Counted from the stretch's first letter, positions 11,197 through 22,984 are shown. The stretch is 64,000 nucleotides of DNA from Pestalotiopsis fici W106-1 (GCF_000516985.1 NW_006917098.1:2418001-2482000); one strand, 5' to 3'. Made by a program: numbers and translations. Notes: a model not told the origin generated them from the sequence alone.

Positions 11197-13866
11197 CTAC
11201 TGGCTTGGCGGCATCGGAAAAGCGAAGCCCGGAGGGAATATCGGCATCCCATTGTTTCCTGTGGGAATGCCGTAAGGAAAATCAGGAACCATAGGCTGCT
11301 GGCTGTTGCCGAATTCCCTGTTGTCGCCGCGCTGGTCCTCTCGGCGGGGGTTGTTTTCCTTGTTCCGTCGCCATCTTCCCAAGTTCTCCTCGTCATCGCC
11401 TCTGCTAGACTTGGGGCCGTGCTTGCCTCCCCGATCGGTCTGCATCCGTCGACTGATGGCTTTGGATGAGACGCCGGCACCAATCTCGATGTCGGGCTCC
11501 TCGACAACCATGCCTGACTCAATCGACCGCCCTCCGCTGCCACCCCACTCGGCCGTCAACATCCACTTTCGGTCCGCCTCAGTCAGCTTGTTGATCGGAA
11601 TGATGCTGATGCCGCTCGAGTAGTCACTGCAGTCTCGGGGGCCAAAACCAACACCCCATCGTGTCTACAATAATTACCATTGTTAGCATTGATCTCCTGT
11701 CGTGCGTCGACGCGCTGACGTACCCTGTACTGGCTATTCTCCATGGCCTCCTTGGCAGCCACTGCATCTTTGCGTGTAACCATCTTGACAAATGCATGTC
11801 TCTTATCCTTGTTTACAATGCATGTCTGCACTTGTCCACTCCTGTTGAACATGCTCCGCAGCTCAGCTTCCGAGCATCTGAGACAAAGTTAGCCTAAAGA
11901 CATTATAGTACATACCATGATGGATCTGGACTTACGTGACACCTCCAACAAACAAGGTACGGCTTAGGACTATTCACTCAAGTTAGAATACCATGCGATG
12001 ACAGAGACTCCACAAAGTGGACGTACCTTTAATGTGGCCAGATGGGAGACTACGATCGAATTCTACCCATTTTTGACCGGGCTGGGGTTGGTCAAATCGC
12101 TGGGGGGACGAGCTGCGGCCTCTACGTCCAGGCGGGCTTCGTTGACGATAATCTCCGCCCCAGCCAGAACGGTCATCTCGGCCATGGGCTGGCGAATCAC
12201 GTCCGTAACCGCCGTGTCCGCGATCACTTCTGCCCCGGGGCGAGTCGCGGGATCCCCAGTGGCGTGTCGGTGATCTCGATCGCGACCGATTTTGATACCT
12301 ATTGGGAGATCTGCCGCCGTAGTTGCGGTTCTGCGACATATCTGAGCGGGACTGATCTTGACCCCACGAATTACTATACGGAAGTGGGCCTGCTGGTGCG
12401 GCCGGAATGGGAGCCGACTGAGTTACGGGAGGCACATTGGTCTGAAAAGCCGCCAACAAAGCAGGAATATTCTCTGCAGGTATACCTTGCTGAGCTAGGA
12501 GCTGGATCAACTGAACCTGCTGGGCTGCGGCCGGGTCTACTCCAGGAACTGGCGGGGGGATAGCTGCGATACCAGGAAATCCACCAGGCTGGCTACTAGC
12601 AGTCACGGGATACGCAGGAACATGTGCCGGGGCAGGAGCCGACGGAGGATACGCAAAAGGCATCGCCGGGTTCACAGACGGCGGCGGTGCAGCAGAGAAC
12701 GGAAATGAAGGCTGGCTCTGAGTTACAGGCAGAGGCGGAGGCTGTTGCTGCGCGGCACCATTCTGCTGAGCTGATGCGCTTCGGACATAATAGGAGTCTG
12801 AAGCTGGAGTGAGAGCTGGGACAGCACTATTGCTCGGCGCGACACTACTGTTCTGCTGGGCTATCTTCTTGAGTGCCTCCATGATGTCGCTTGGGGCACC
12901 AAAGGCCGCCGGCTTGTCATTGGCAGCAGCAACGTTGAAGCCGGGTAGACCAGGTAGTCCCGGGCCCGGAGGGGGGCTACCGATGGGGGTTGTAGATTCA
13001 TCTGCCGGGAGACCGCAAAGATTAGACAATCGATCCACGTGGGCGACGATGAAGATATCGCGTTGAGTATCTCCTAGAAGCACTGATGATAACTTACTTT
13101 TGGGAGCATTCAGCTTTTGCTTGAATGACTCGATTAGTGTTGCCGGGAAGGTTTGTCCCTTTTCCCAAATGTCGACAAGTTTCTTAATTTTCTCCTACAG
13201 TTTCAATATACAGTAAGCAGATGCACAACATGGTCATTCGAGAAAGAAGTGGCGCTGAACTAGCCTGCCCGCTTCATGTATGGCGCAGGCTCAGTATTGG
13301 GCGATAATATACCCTCCGGTAGGCAACTTGTGCGTCAATGCCAAACAGTCATGAGGCAGACGAATACATGTGGCAATATGTGATGCGGCTTGCGTACCTT
13401 TTGGTCTTCAGGGGCAGATTGAAGAATGTCATTCATCAATACAGGGATCAACTCTGTTACTCTATGCACACCAGCAGCGTATGTACCGTCAGGAGCTGAG
13501 CTATTGATTGTCTGGTTCTGTTGCTTGGCTTGATCTATCCAGCGGCGAGTCACAGAATCTACAACGTAGAGAACACCTAGTTTGTGAGTGCCCGGGGTTT
13601 TCTTGAAGTGAGTAAAGATCTTCTGAATGAGAACGGATTCGGACTATCGTCGACAGAAGCAAGTCAGCACGAACATACATGAGACCCTGCTAGGAGGCCG
13701 AGTGATGATGAGTGGTGTGGGATCTGCTACCACAATAGTATCTTACCTGAACGTTGTTGACGCAGAGCGCTGTGATGTTCTTGATTTGCGAGCCAGAAAC
13801 ACCCGGTGGCTTATTGCCGAGCATGACATTGAGACCAGACTCGAGGTCTGCTACTGGCGACGACAT
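11197..13866 (-). CDS. Nrd1/Seb1-type RNA polymerase II CTD- and RNA-binding termination factor
   Basis: Nuclear protein that reads the Pol II C-terminal domain and nascent RNA to direct termination or 3' processing. Seven exons on the minus strand: 13866-13747, 13643-13398, 13194-13098, 13001-12027, 11969-11936, 11877-11724, 11664-11197; 697 residues, frame closed throughout. Residues 1-155 form a CID domain (starts MSSPVADLESGLNVMLGNK). A Pro/Gln/Ala-rich linker follows, then an Arg/Ser-rich stretch with RSRSRSPTRH, then an RRM beginning TLFVGGVT with RNP1-like KRHAFVKM. The C-terminal block TRWGVGFGPRDC is typical of the Nrd1/Seb1 family. The 34-nt exon 5 carries the RRM's first strand, supporting the model. 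Ascomycete filamentous members look more like S. pombe Seb1 than S. cerevisiae Nrd1; which behaviour applies cannot be read from sequence. Confidence 0.92.
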
Positions 13867-16229
13867 ATTGGCTGTGATCAAGAGGCCTTTTTTGTTTTCT
13901 TTGGGTACGGTAACGGGGGCGATGCCAGCGGATCTCTATTACCAAGCAGACACTTGTTTTCTTTTTTGGCGATGCCTCTAGCCAGCGATGATATCACAAG
14001 GGATTTCGAGCCACTGTATCTACAGCCCAGCGCAGGCGATCTAGAGGGAATGCCCAGTACCTAGCGAGCGGAGCACGTCGCGCACTTTGATCGCAATCAC
14101 AGGTTTACAGTCTTAGGCTCGATGGCCGGAAATCTATGCCTTGGGCCTTTGGCGGATTGCGTTGCGAATGGAAGAAGAATACGTCCGATGAACCAGATGG
14201 ATGGGTTGATCAGAAGTCCGAAGAGAAATCAATAATGGAGGTAGCAGGCCACGACTCTTTGCGAGAGTTGTTTGTGGCTGGGAGCGGCACGCCTTGAGGG
14301 GTTGATGGGAGCGAGTGAGGGGAAATGGCTGCTCCTCCTTCCACAATTACGCGTTGTGTGAGTTGATGAATGGGAAGCGTCCCGCCCGGCGGGAAGCCTC
14401 TACGGATTTGCTTTTCAAGATCCAGAAAAATGTCGAGAAAGAGCACTTGGGTGCGCACTACCAGAGCCGATGGTTCCTCGCAAGACGCCGATGCGATGCG
14501 ATGCGATGCGATGCTACAGCTGCCGATGGTGAGTATGCTGATGAGAATATTGGTGGGATTAGGTTGTAGTTGAGCTGAGTTGAACTGGGGAGAATGGGTG
14601 CGTGCCTGTCGGATGGTGGCAGAAAGCTTTTTGGGCTGGCTGCAAGGCTTCTTCAATTTCCCTGGCACAATTATTAATAAGCTAACCTTAGGTAATGGAG
14701 GCGGCAGCAATTGCAAAAAGCTGGTAGGTCGCACTGGAAAAGCTGGCTGGTGACACCTGGCGTAGAGTGTTTACAGAGTGTTCAGTGGGGTCCAGCACAC
14801 TATCAAAGATCGCCAACAGCTACCCCCCAATGGAAGGAGCACAAAATAGTAATGTGAAGAACAAGGGGGCAGAAAAAATTTCAGTGGTGGGGCCGACCCC
14901 TTCTTGTTGGTGAGCGGAACCTTCTGCTGCCACTTTTCCTGGTCCTCTCTGCGGCGGCCAATTGATTACGCTCCGCTCAAAAACACGGGCAAACACGAGA
15001 TGATGTAGTAATCACAAACAACACCTTCTTGACTGGAAAAAGGCGCTTTTATTATTGTATCCTTTATTTAGACCTTGGTAGCCATCCACCATGTCTCTTT
15101 TACACTATTGCAGCACAGGTTTGCCTTGGCAATCAATTATTCAACTTTCTATCCCGGTACATGGTATACTCACAACCACGTGCAAGCCGGTCATAAGTGT
15201 CTTGAAGGGCCGATCCAGTGTTTCATCGTCCTTGAAAGCTGGCAGTATTGCAGAGTGCTGCACACTGAGTTCATTAGTGTACTACCTTCATGTCGGAACG
15301 CAGCGGTATTGCCAGTCTCTAATGAGAAAGACCATCACGGTTTCATTTTTGCACTTTGAAAATAATAACATTCCCAATGCCGTTGACGTAGTATATTCTC
15401 AAATGCTGCCGCCGTTCCCGTATTCCGTGATATCAAGGTAGACTGGCAGAGGTCCAAGCAAGTATATAAGTGTTAGGCATGTTTCGGTCGACCGGCTCCC
15501 CGGACATGGATAACCGCGGTTCTGCTCTACGCGTCCTGACACACTTGTGTTGTGGATGCAAAGTCGATGTCTCCTGGCAACAACCTCGGGCTTTGAAGAT
15601 GATCCGATGAGAGGACTGACTGGCTGGCTGGCTGGCTGTCATGTGTAGTGCTTGAGAATCCAATATTCGTGTCCACGGGGCTGTCAAGCTCCATCCATAA
15701 GGAAATGATCTTATCGCACACGAACGAGATGCTTGGCTACTACCAACATGGCAAGCATAATGGTATCGCTACTGCAGCGATATGTCACCCCTGCAGCAAA
15801 ACGACCTGAAGAGCTGGTGGTAAACACTCGCATTTTGACGTCAGCCAGCCTTTCTACCGGCATAGGAAAACGGCCACTACGGCAGCTTCAAGAGCTCAGC
15901 AACAGCAGCAACCCAGGTGTGCGCGCGCGCCAGATCGGCCATTCGGTCCACCAGTGGGGAGCATCTGTGAGCTGGAGCACCGATGGATCCCAACGATTGG
16001 CTCCTGGCCATTTCAATTGGGCGAGACTATGCCCGAATGGTAGCTTACCAGGAATGAACTTTTTTCTCCCGTCATTAAGTTAAACCCGACCCAGTTCCGA
16101 CGTTTGAGGTATTTCCCAGTAAAAACTGTCGTCGGGGCCTTTGTTGATCCCTTCATATTATTCTCTTCTCCAGATTCCCAATTGCTGTCAAGTTCCCATT
16201 TCTTCTCAGTCCTATATCACATATACACA
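13867..16229. promoter_or_regulatory. Shared divergent upstream region of the Nrd1/Seb1 and citrate synthase genes
   Basis: 2.36 kb between the start codons of two diverging genes, so it should hold both promoters and 5' leaders. No convincing coding sequence. Simple repeats: five GATGC units near 14490-14514 and five GGCT units near 15618-15638. Specific promoter elements were not assigned. Confidence 0.6.
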
Positions 16230-17788
16230 ATGGCATCAGCATTGCGACCTGCCCTGAGAGCTTCTGCTCTGAAGGCTCCTGCCTTCACTGCCCGTAACAC
16301 GGCCTTCACAGCTGCGCGATGCTACTCCGCGAAGACCCAGGTATGAGCTTGCTGCCGCTGCCGCTACCAATGGCTTTGCTCTCTTCTGAGTTTTCGAGAC
16401 TGACTCTCCGTTTCCTTGTAGACCCTGAAGGAGCGCTTCGCCGAGCTGCTGCCCGAGAAGATTGAGGAGATCAAGACCCTCCGCAAGTAAGCCAACACAC
16501 ACCTGCCCGCCGTTCAGGATCTAGGACGTTCAATATCTTACATTCCCATAGGGAGCACGGCTCCAAGGTCATCGACAAGGTCACTCTCGACCAGGTCTAC
16601 GGTGGTGCCCGTGGTATCAAGAGCTTGGTTTGGGAAGGTTCAGTGCTCGACTCCGAGGAGGGTATCCGTTTCCGTGGCAAGACCATCCCCGAGTGCCAGG
16701 AGGTCCTCCCCAAGGCCCCTGGTGGCAAGGAGCCTCTTCCCGAGGGTCTCTTCTGGCTGCTTCTGACTGGCGAGGTCCCCAGCGAGCAGCAGGTCCGCGA
16801 CCTGTCTGCCGAGTGGGCTGCTCGCTCTGACATTCCCAAGTTCGTTGAGGAGCTCATCGACCGCTGCCCCAGCGACCTCCACCCCATGGCCCAGTTCTCT
16901 CTGGCCGTCACTGCTCTCGAGCACACCTCTTCCTTCGCCAAGGCCTACGCCAAGGGCATGAACAAGAAGGACTACTGGGGATACACCTTCGAGGACTCCA
17001 TGGACCTGATTGCCAAGCTCCCCAACATTGCTTCCCGCATCTACCAGAACGTCTTCAAGGGCGGCAAGGTCGCTCCCATCCAGAAGGACAAGGACTACTC
17101 GTTCAACTTTGCCAACCAGCTCGGTTTCGGTGACAACAAGGACTTCATTGAGCTCATGCGTCTCTACCTGACCATCCACACCGACCACGAGGGTGGCAAC
17201 GTCTCCGCCCACACTACTCACTTGGTCGGCAGTGCTCTCAGCTCTCCCTTCCTCTCGCTGGCTGCCGGTCTGAACGGTCTGGCTGGTCCCCTCCACGGTC
17301 TTGCCAACCAGGAGGTTCTTAACTGGCTCACTGAGATGAAGAAGGCTGTTGGTGACGATCTGAGCGACAAGGCCATCACCGACTACCTGTGGTCCACCCT
17401 GAACTCGGGCCGTGTCGTTCCCGGTTACGGCCACGCCGTCCTCCGCAAGACTGACCCCCGCTACATGGCTCAGCGCACCTTTGCCCAGGAGAAGATGCCC
17501 AACGACCCCATGTTCCAGCTGGTCAGCCAGGTCTACAAGATCGCCCCCAAGGTCCTGACCGAGCACGGCAAGACCAAGAACCCCTTCCCCAACGTCGACG
17601 CCCACTCTGGTGTTCTGCTGCAGTACTACGGCCTGACCGAGGCCAACTACTACACCGTGCTCTTCGGTGTCTCCCGTGCCATTGGTGTGCTGCCCCAGCT
17701 CATCATTGACCGTGCCGTTGGTGCCCCCATTGAGCGACCCAAGTCCTTCTCCACCGAGAAGTGGATCGAGATCTGCAAGAAGCTGTAA
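16230..17788 (+). CDS. cit1: Mitochondrial citrate synthase
   Basis: Condenses oxaloacetate and acetyl-CoA to citrate, the first TCA-cycle step, in the mitochondrial matrix. Exons 16230-16340, 16422-16486 and 16552-17788 give 470 residues, the usual eukaryotic length. Residues 1-33 form an Arg/Ala/Ser-rich presequence without acidic residues, ending around AARCYS. The active site is present: His in TDHEGGN, His in the signature [13 protein letters not shown] and Asp in NVDAHSG. Codon use is strongly C-ending, as in highly expressed fungal genes, which also produces a long false open frame on the opposite strand. The length, presequence and lack of a C-terminal peroxisomal signal (ends CKKL) favour the mitochondrial enzyme rather than methylcitrate synthase, though those two are closely related and the second is not fully excluded. 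Confidence 0.95.
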
Positions 17789-19579
17789 ATCGAACAACAG
17801 CCGTGTTGCTTGTGTGGATAGGGGAGTTTTGTCAAAATCGGATAGATTGGGCTTCGTTACAAAGGGCGGTGCAGTATCATTAAGAGGGGTGTTTAGAGGG
17901 CTCCTTGACGATACCATTCACTGCGTTTGTACAATATAATCACGACATTGTGTGTCTATGTAGATACTATCATAACGAATGGTTGCTTTTTTTGGGCTGC
18001 GATACAAACTCTACTCTTTTCTTGACGAATGAAAATGAAACGTTCATGATTCATTGATTTATCATTTTTCCTGTGTCGTTATTCCACTGACATGAAAACG
18101 AGAAATGTTACACCAAGATGGGTGACAGTTGTCTCTGTGATAGAGCCAATAGGTAAGTTCTATTACTTGCAAAAAGTTACAGCCCTACGTCCAGGTACCG
18201 GTCACGACGGTGAGATGAGACTGGATCAATTGGCCGTTATTATACGTGTGCTTTGAGGAATCCTGGAGTCATCCATCCGGGTTACTCCTTCTATGTACTA
18301 CTCGGAATCCGTAATGTACTGAATCGGGCTTCTCCAGGGTTCAAAGTATGTTGTAATAATGCTCAACGGATCCACCCGCGGCTTTATTGCACCGAGGGTG
18401 CCGCTGTCCGCACCGTTCTGAGTTCGGTAATTGTACCGTGCTTGCAGCGTCACAAACCCATGAATGTCAAAGAGTCGCTGATCATTATGTATTTTGAGCA
18501 TGTAGCTAGAGCAAACTACCATCGACAAAATTGCTTGCGGCCATGTGTTGAGCCAATTGGCATGTTGGACAGCAGCATTCGTTTTTTCCAACCCCGTGTC
18601 TTTCCGTTTGGGGATCCGCGATACGGACTGTTGAGGGCCGTGCTGGGGTGGGTGGGCTACCTATTTTTACTCTGAACGAAATCTCGGCTTCCCCAAATAT
18701 CGGGCAAGGCTGGATGGAGCCTTTGTGCTTTTGTTGAGTGCTAGGGAAATGAGCCCGGTGGCAGGTGCAGGTACCGTGTGAGGCTGAGGGCTTTTCCTCC
18801 TCCAAGTTTTGCATACTCGTTGGATGTTTTTTTCGGGGTCCGCAGGGCCGGGCTCAATCTCTAGCGCCTCCTTCGGCCGTTCATCGCTGAAACTACGTAT
18901 TGGATATACGGAGTACCAACAACTGAGTGTGCTGCACATGTGTGTGTGCGTCGTGGTGCTGATGTTATTGCTGCATGCTCAGCGGCGTTCGCTGGCCGAA
19001 ATGGAACATACCTTATCTCGCAGCCAGGGAATGTGTCGCTCAAGGTAGCAGCAGGGTCCCATAACTTTCTTTTTTGGTCCTTCTTTACCTTCCGCGGGTT
19101 GAAATGTGGCTTGCTGCTGACCCGGCTTCAATCCCGAGACAAGGAATGGCTCAGATGAGTAAAGAAGTGTAGGTAGACAGGTAGAGAGTGTGTGAGAGAC
19201 AGAGATAAGCAGCAGGGCTGGTACAGACAAAGCTGTCCTTTTTCCAGTGACACGAGAAAAGACTAGGAAAACCACAAAATCTCTCTATTTTGTTTATCTT
19301 GTTTCTTTCCTGAAAGAGACATCGTCGGGTATAACTTGCCATAGATAGACATCAATTGCCTCGGATTGAGCACCTCTGATTCTCGTCTTGGTTGCACGTG
19401 CCTCCGAGGGACGATCTGAAGGGGACATTTGGAGCTGGGTGACCAACCAAACTGGGCTGGGACTGCACAGATTACCTGCACTGGACTTTACTGGTTGCTG
19501 AGCTCCAGCAGTCAACCAAGTCAAGAAGTCAGCAGCAAGTCAGCGACTGGGAGCTCGTTCCGGGGTGGGTACCTACCTA
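17789..19579. other. Intergenic, citrate synthase 3' region to transposon left end
   Basis: 1.8 kb with no recognisable gene. Carries the 3' untranslated region of citrate synthase. Base composition is normal, with CA and TG steps present, so RIP has not spread into it. Its last bases include ACCT repeats in which the transposon is inserted. Confidence 0.5.
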
Positions 19580-19621
19580 ACCAGTTGAACCCACTTTTGC
19601 AATGCACCCCCTTTTGCAACG
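19580..19621 (+). repeat. Fot1 left terminal inverted repeat
   Basis: 42 bp beginning ACCAGTTGAACCCACTTTTG. It differs from the right repeat only at its positions 9 and 18. CA and TG steps are kept, unlike the element interior, so it escaped RIP. Confidence 0.93.
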
Positions 19622-19709
19622 TGTTATTTCCACTCTACAATGTAACCCAACTACAATACTTTTATAATATCTTAACAGCCACTTATTTAATTAATCCTAT
19701 TTTTTTAAA

Positions 19710-21335
19710 ATAACTAAATTAAACGAACGCGATATAAAAGAAGCAATTAAAAAGGTCGAAAACGGTAAAAAATTAATTAAAATTGCACGCGATTTAGGTA
19801 TTTATGCATTTATTTTATCGCGTAAGCTATAAAGTGCGCGGTTTTATCGTAATGCTTACGAATTAACGTAAATTCTCTTAAAATTATAAAAATAAGAGCT
19901 TAAAAACTGGATTTTATACGAAAAACGATGCGGATAAGCTTTTTCGAAACGAATCGTATAAAACGTAACTTTATAAATCGCTATTAGCATCGAATTTAAT
20001 AATTAAGCTATTAATATTAGGAAGAATTAAATAAATAAATTTATATAACGCTATTTATATTTAATTATAAAGCTAAAACGGGTTATTAATACCGATTAAA
20101 TTAATAAAATTAATTCCGGGGCTATTTAAAAATTTTATATATTTATAAATAAGGTTTTAAAGCTATATTTAATTAAATTTAAAAATATATATAATATAAA
20201 TAAAATTAGGATTTAAAAAAATAAAGCTAAAAAAAGGATTATTATAAATATATCGAAATTACGTCGCTTTCGTATTTAAAAATCGGGAGCGATTAAATAA
20301 ATAATTACGATTTATAATATTAACGCTTTCGGCTTAATAATTATAATAATTTATATTTTAAAAAAAATAACGCTATAAACGTAATAGTTTTTTAAAGATT
20401 TAAAAAAAGCTAAATTTATTATTATATATAAAAAATAATCTAATTTTATTATAGCTTTTTCGTAGCTTAAGCAAATATTCGGCCTAAAAACGAAGCCCCG
20501 TAAAAATGTGTAGCGGCTACGCTTTTAAAAAATATTAATATTAAATAATTATAATATTTATTTATTATTAAAATTTATATTTATAATTTATTATATAAAA
20601 ATCGCGTTAATATATTTATTTATATATATTAGCGAAGCCTTTTAATTATTTAATAAAAATATATTTTTTTTCCTTAAATATTATTATTATTAATAATTTA
20701 GCAAATAGCGTAAAATAGCAATAATTAAATTTATTTAAAAGCAAAAAATGCTTATAGCTTACGCTACGGCTTATTAATTAGCTTTTATATAAAAAACTAT
20801 ATTAAATAGCTAGCGTAAAACGGGTATATAGCCTTTAAATCTTAATTAAATATTAAATAACCCTAAATTTTTTCTTTTAATCCCGACCCCTTTTTTATAT
20901 ATATTACTAAAACCTTTAAATATAGCTAAAATTATTATTATAACTTTTTATAATAATAAAGATTTTTAAGATATTTTTTTTTCCATTTAAAAAAAACATT
21001 TAGCTTTAGGGCGGGAGGTAAAGCAATTAATAACGAAAACGGTAAAAATATTAAATTTAATAATAATAAAACTAATTATAACGCGCTAAAATAATTTACT
21101 TTTAAATATAAAACTAAATAAATATAAGTCCGATAAACGTTAAATAATTATTTTTAATCCGAATTAGGCATTTGCTAATTTTTTATATATTAAATTTATT
21201 TAAAATAAGTTAAATAAGCGGCTGCGAAAAATGCTATAAAAAGAATAAATTCTTATTAATAATTTCCTTAAAATATAACCTTTTATAATTAAAAAACGAC
21301 GTAAAAACTAGATTTATAATTAAAAAAATTAATTT
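19710..21335 (+). pseudogene. RIP-mutated Fot1-type transposase (DDE_1 superfamily)
   Basis: Reading frame by frame past the stops, a pogo/Fot1 transposase is recognisable. Near the start lies the helix-turn-helix block ERDIKEAIKKVENGK then IARDLGI and LSRKL; the likely start codon is now ATA at 19710. Further on are KNWILYEKRCG and SKRIV, a block matching the conserved LILDGHGSH region (D codon now AAT at 20544-20546), then an LLYLPAHTS-like stretch, a QPLD-like stretch and FLK. The C-terminal part reads QKMLIAYA, then TGI*PLN and NPKFFL, matching the family's 'W-RATGLWPVNP' end. Dozens of in-frame stops fit CAA-to-TAA and TGG-to-TAG changes. The span corresponds to about 540 codons, as in Fot1. 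Wholly non-functional. Confidence 0.88.
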
Positions 21336-21401
21336 AAGTGTGTTATAATGGGAAAATATTTAATTATATTATATGTTTTGTATTGGACTTTATTAAAAAT
21401 C

Positions 21402-21443
21402 CGTTGCAAAAGGGGGTGCATTGCATAAGTGGGTGCAACTGGT
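21402..21443 (-). repeat. Fot1 right terminal inverted repeat
   Basis: 42 bp; its reverse complement begins ACCAGTTGCACCCACTTATG and matches the left repeat at 40 of 42 positions. Followed directly by the TA target duplication. Confidence 0.93.
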
Positions 21444-21445
21444 TA

Positions 21446-21791
21446 CCTACCTACCTACCTTACCTACCTGTACCTTTTGACCCCATTTTCTTTGCTGACG
21501 GTCGGCCATTGATACACCGTACAGTTGGGAACGGTTTCGCTTGCTGGAATCTCCCTGGCTTCTAGTTTTAGACCCATTTTCCCAACGACGAGCGAGCGGG
21601 ATCCATCCGTTTTTGTGAGTGACAGTAATCAGAATAACAAAACCCCATCCATATCCGCCCACTGCGACTTGAAAGAGCTTCCTTTTCTTCTCTCCTTCCA
21701 CAAACTCTCCCAGAGTCATTCCAATCCACAATTTGCTAAGAGCAACCCTTTAGCCTTGGTCAGGCCTGAACCCCCTTTTCCTCTTGCTGAG
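21446..21791 (+). promoter_or_regulatory. Promoter-proximal region of the citrate carrier gene
   Basis: About 350 bp between the Fot1 right end and the carrier start codon. Begins with TACC repeats (to about 21470) continuing the transposon target, then CT-rich leader sequence (for example CTTTTCTTCTCTCCTTCC near 21681). Composition is normal, so RIP did not leak in. Confidence 0.5.
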
Positions 21792-22984
21792 ATGTCGACA
21801 ACTGCCGCTGCCATGCCTCCGCCTCTGACGGAGAAGAAGCTGGAGAAGAAGCCCATCAAGTTCTCGAACTTGCTGCTGGGTGCTGGTCTCAACCTCTTTG
21901 AGGTCACGGTAAGCTTGCATTCATTCCCCGAGTCCCATCCGCTGCTGGTTATGTTATCGCCAAGTCTTGCGCCAGATCCTCGGTCAATGGCTTCTCCCCC
22001 GCTTGCGATGCGCTGAATAGCTCGGAAATGGTTTCACCGCAATGCTAACACCTTCACCACAGTCCCTGGGCCAACCTCTCGAGGTCGTCAAGACAACCAT
22101 GGCTGCGAACCGTGGTGATGGTTTTACCACGGCCCTGAGCCGCATTTGGAATCGCGGTGGTGTCTTCGGGTGTAAGTCAATCTGTCCCCTCGTTCCCACT
22201 CCCCCGTCTGCAACTAGGAACACTAGAGGCTGACATGTGATGTTTTTTCTACACAGTCTACCAAGGTCTCATTCCCTGGGCTTGGATCGAGGCGTCCACC
22301 AAGGGCGCTGTGCTCCTCTTCGTCGCCTCCGAAGCCGAATTCTACGCCCGCAACGCTGGTGCCTCCGAGTTTGGCGGTGGTATCATTGGTGGTATCTTTG
22401 GTGGTGTTGCCCAGGCTTACGCCACCATGGGTTTCTGCACCTGCATGAAGACGGTCGAGATCACCCAGCACAAACTCGCCGCCTCGGGTGTCAAGCCGCA
22501 GAGCACCTTTGCTACCTTTATGGATATCTACCGCAAGGAGGGTATCAAGGGAATCAACAAGGGTGTCAATGCTGTCGCCATTCGACAGATGACCAACTGG
22601 GGTTCCCGCTTTGGTCTCTCTCGTCTGGCCGAGCAGGGCATTCGCAAGTTCACCAACAAGGAGCACGGTGAGAAACTCGGCGCTGCTGAGAAGATTCTCG
22701 CCTCTGCGCTTGGTGGTGGTCTCTCTGCCTGGAACCAGCCCATCGAGGTCATCCGCGTTGAGATGCAGAGCAAGAAGGAGGACCCCAACCGCCCCAAGAA
22801 GATGACCGTCGGCAACACTGCCAAGTACATCTACCAGCAGAACGGTATGAAGGGTCTGTACCGTGGTGTCACCCCCCGTATCGGACTGAGTGTCTGGCAG
22901 ACCGTCTGCATGGTTGCCTTGGGCGACATGGCCAAGACCTATGTTGAGAAGCTGACCGGTGACAAGGTCACTGCTAAGCATTAG
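21792..22984 (+). CDS. yhm2: Mitochondrial citrate/2-oxoglutarate carrier, Yhm2 type
   Basis: Inner-membrane carrier exchanging citrate for 2-oxoglutarate, exporting citrate to the cytosol; the yeast orthologue was also described as a mitochondrial-DNA-associated protein. Exons 21792-21908, 22063-22171 and 22257-22984 give 317 residues, the normal carrier length. The sequence follows Yhm2 closely: GQPLEVVKTTMAANR (first carrier signature), YQGLIPWAWIEASTKGAV, MGFCTCMKTVEIT, NKGVNAVAIRQMTNWGSRF, GGGLSAWNQPIEVIRVEMQ and YRGVTPRIGL, ending TAKH. The second donor is taken as GTAAGT at 22172, which keeps frame. Located about 4 kb downstream of citrate synthase on the same strand, which suggests a linked citrate production and export pair. 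Confidence 0.95.

Larger units (their letters stand above)
19580..21443 (+). mobile_element. Fot1/pogo-family DNA transposon, complete but RIP-inactivated
   Basis: A 1,864-bp element bounded by 42-bp inverted repeats that match at 40 of 42 positions, flanked on both sides by TA (19578-19579 and 21444-21445), the target duplication of the Tc1/mariner-pogo superfamily. The size fits Fot1 elements (about 1.9 kb). The interior from about 19660 to 21335 is very AT-rich, with CA and TG nearly gone, CG retained and TA in excess: classic RIP. One degraded transposase frame fills the interior. The element sits in a TACC microsatellite between citrate synthase and the citrate carrier gene. It cannot encode a working transposase, though its ends look intact. 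Confidence 0.93.

Noticed and set aside
13074..13097. 24-nt intron in the Nrd1/Seb1-type gene
   Set aside because: Far below plausible intron length; the acceptor at 13002-13003 gives a 94-nt-class intron and the correct frame.
16640..17917. 425-codon open frame antisense to citrate synthase
   Set aside because: Same codon-bias shadow; the sense strand carries all catalytic citrate synthase motifs.
22223..22981. 252-codon open frame antisense to the Yhm2-type carrier
   Set aside because: Shadow of a biased coding exon; no protein motifs.
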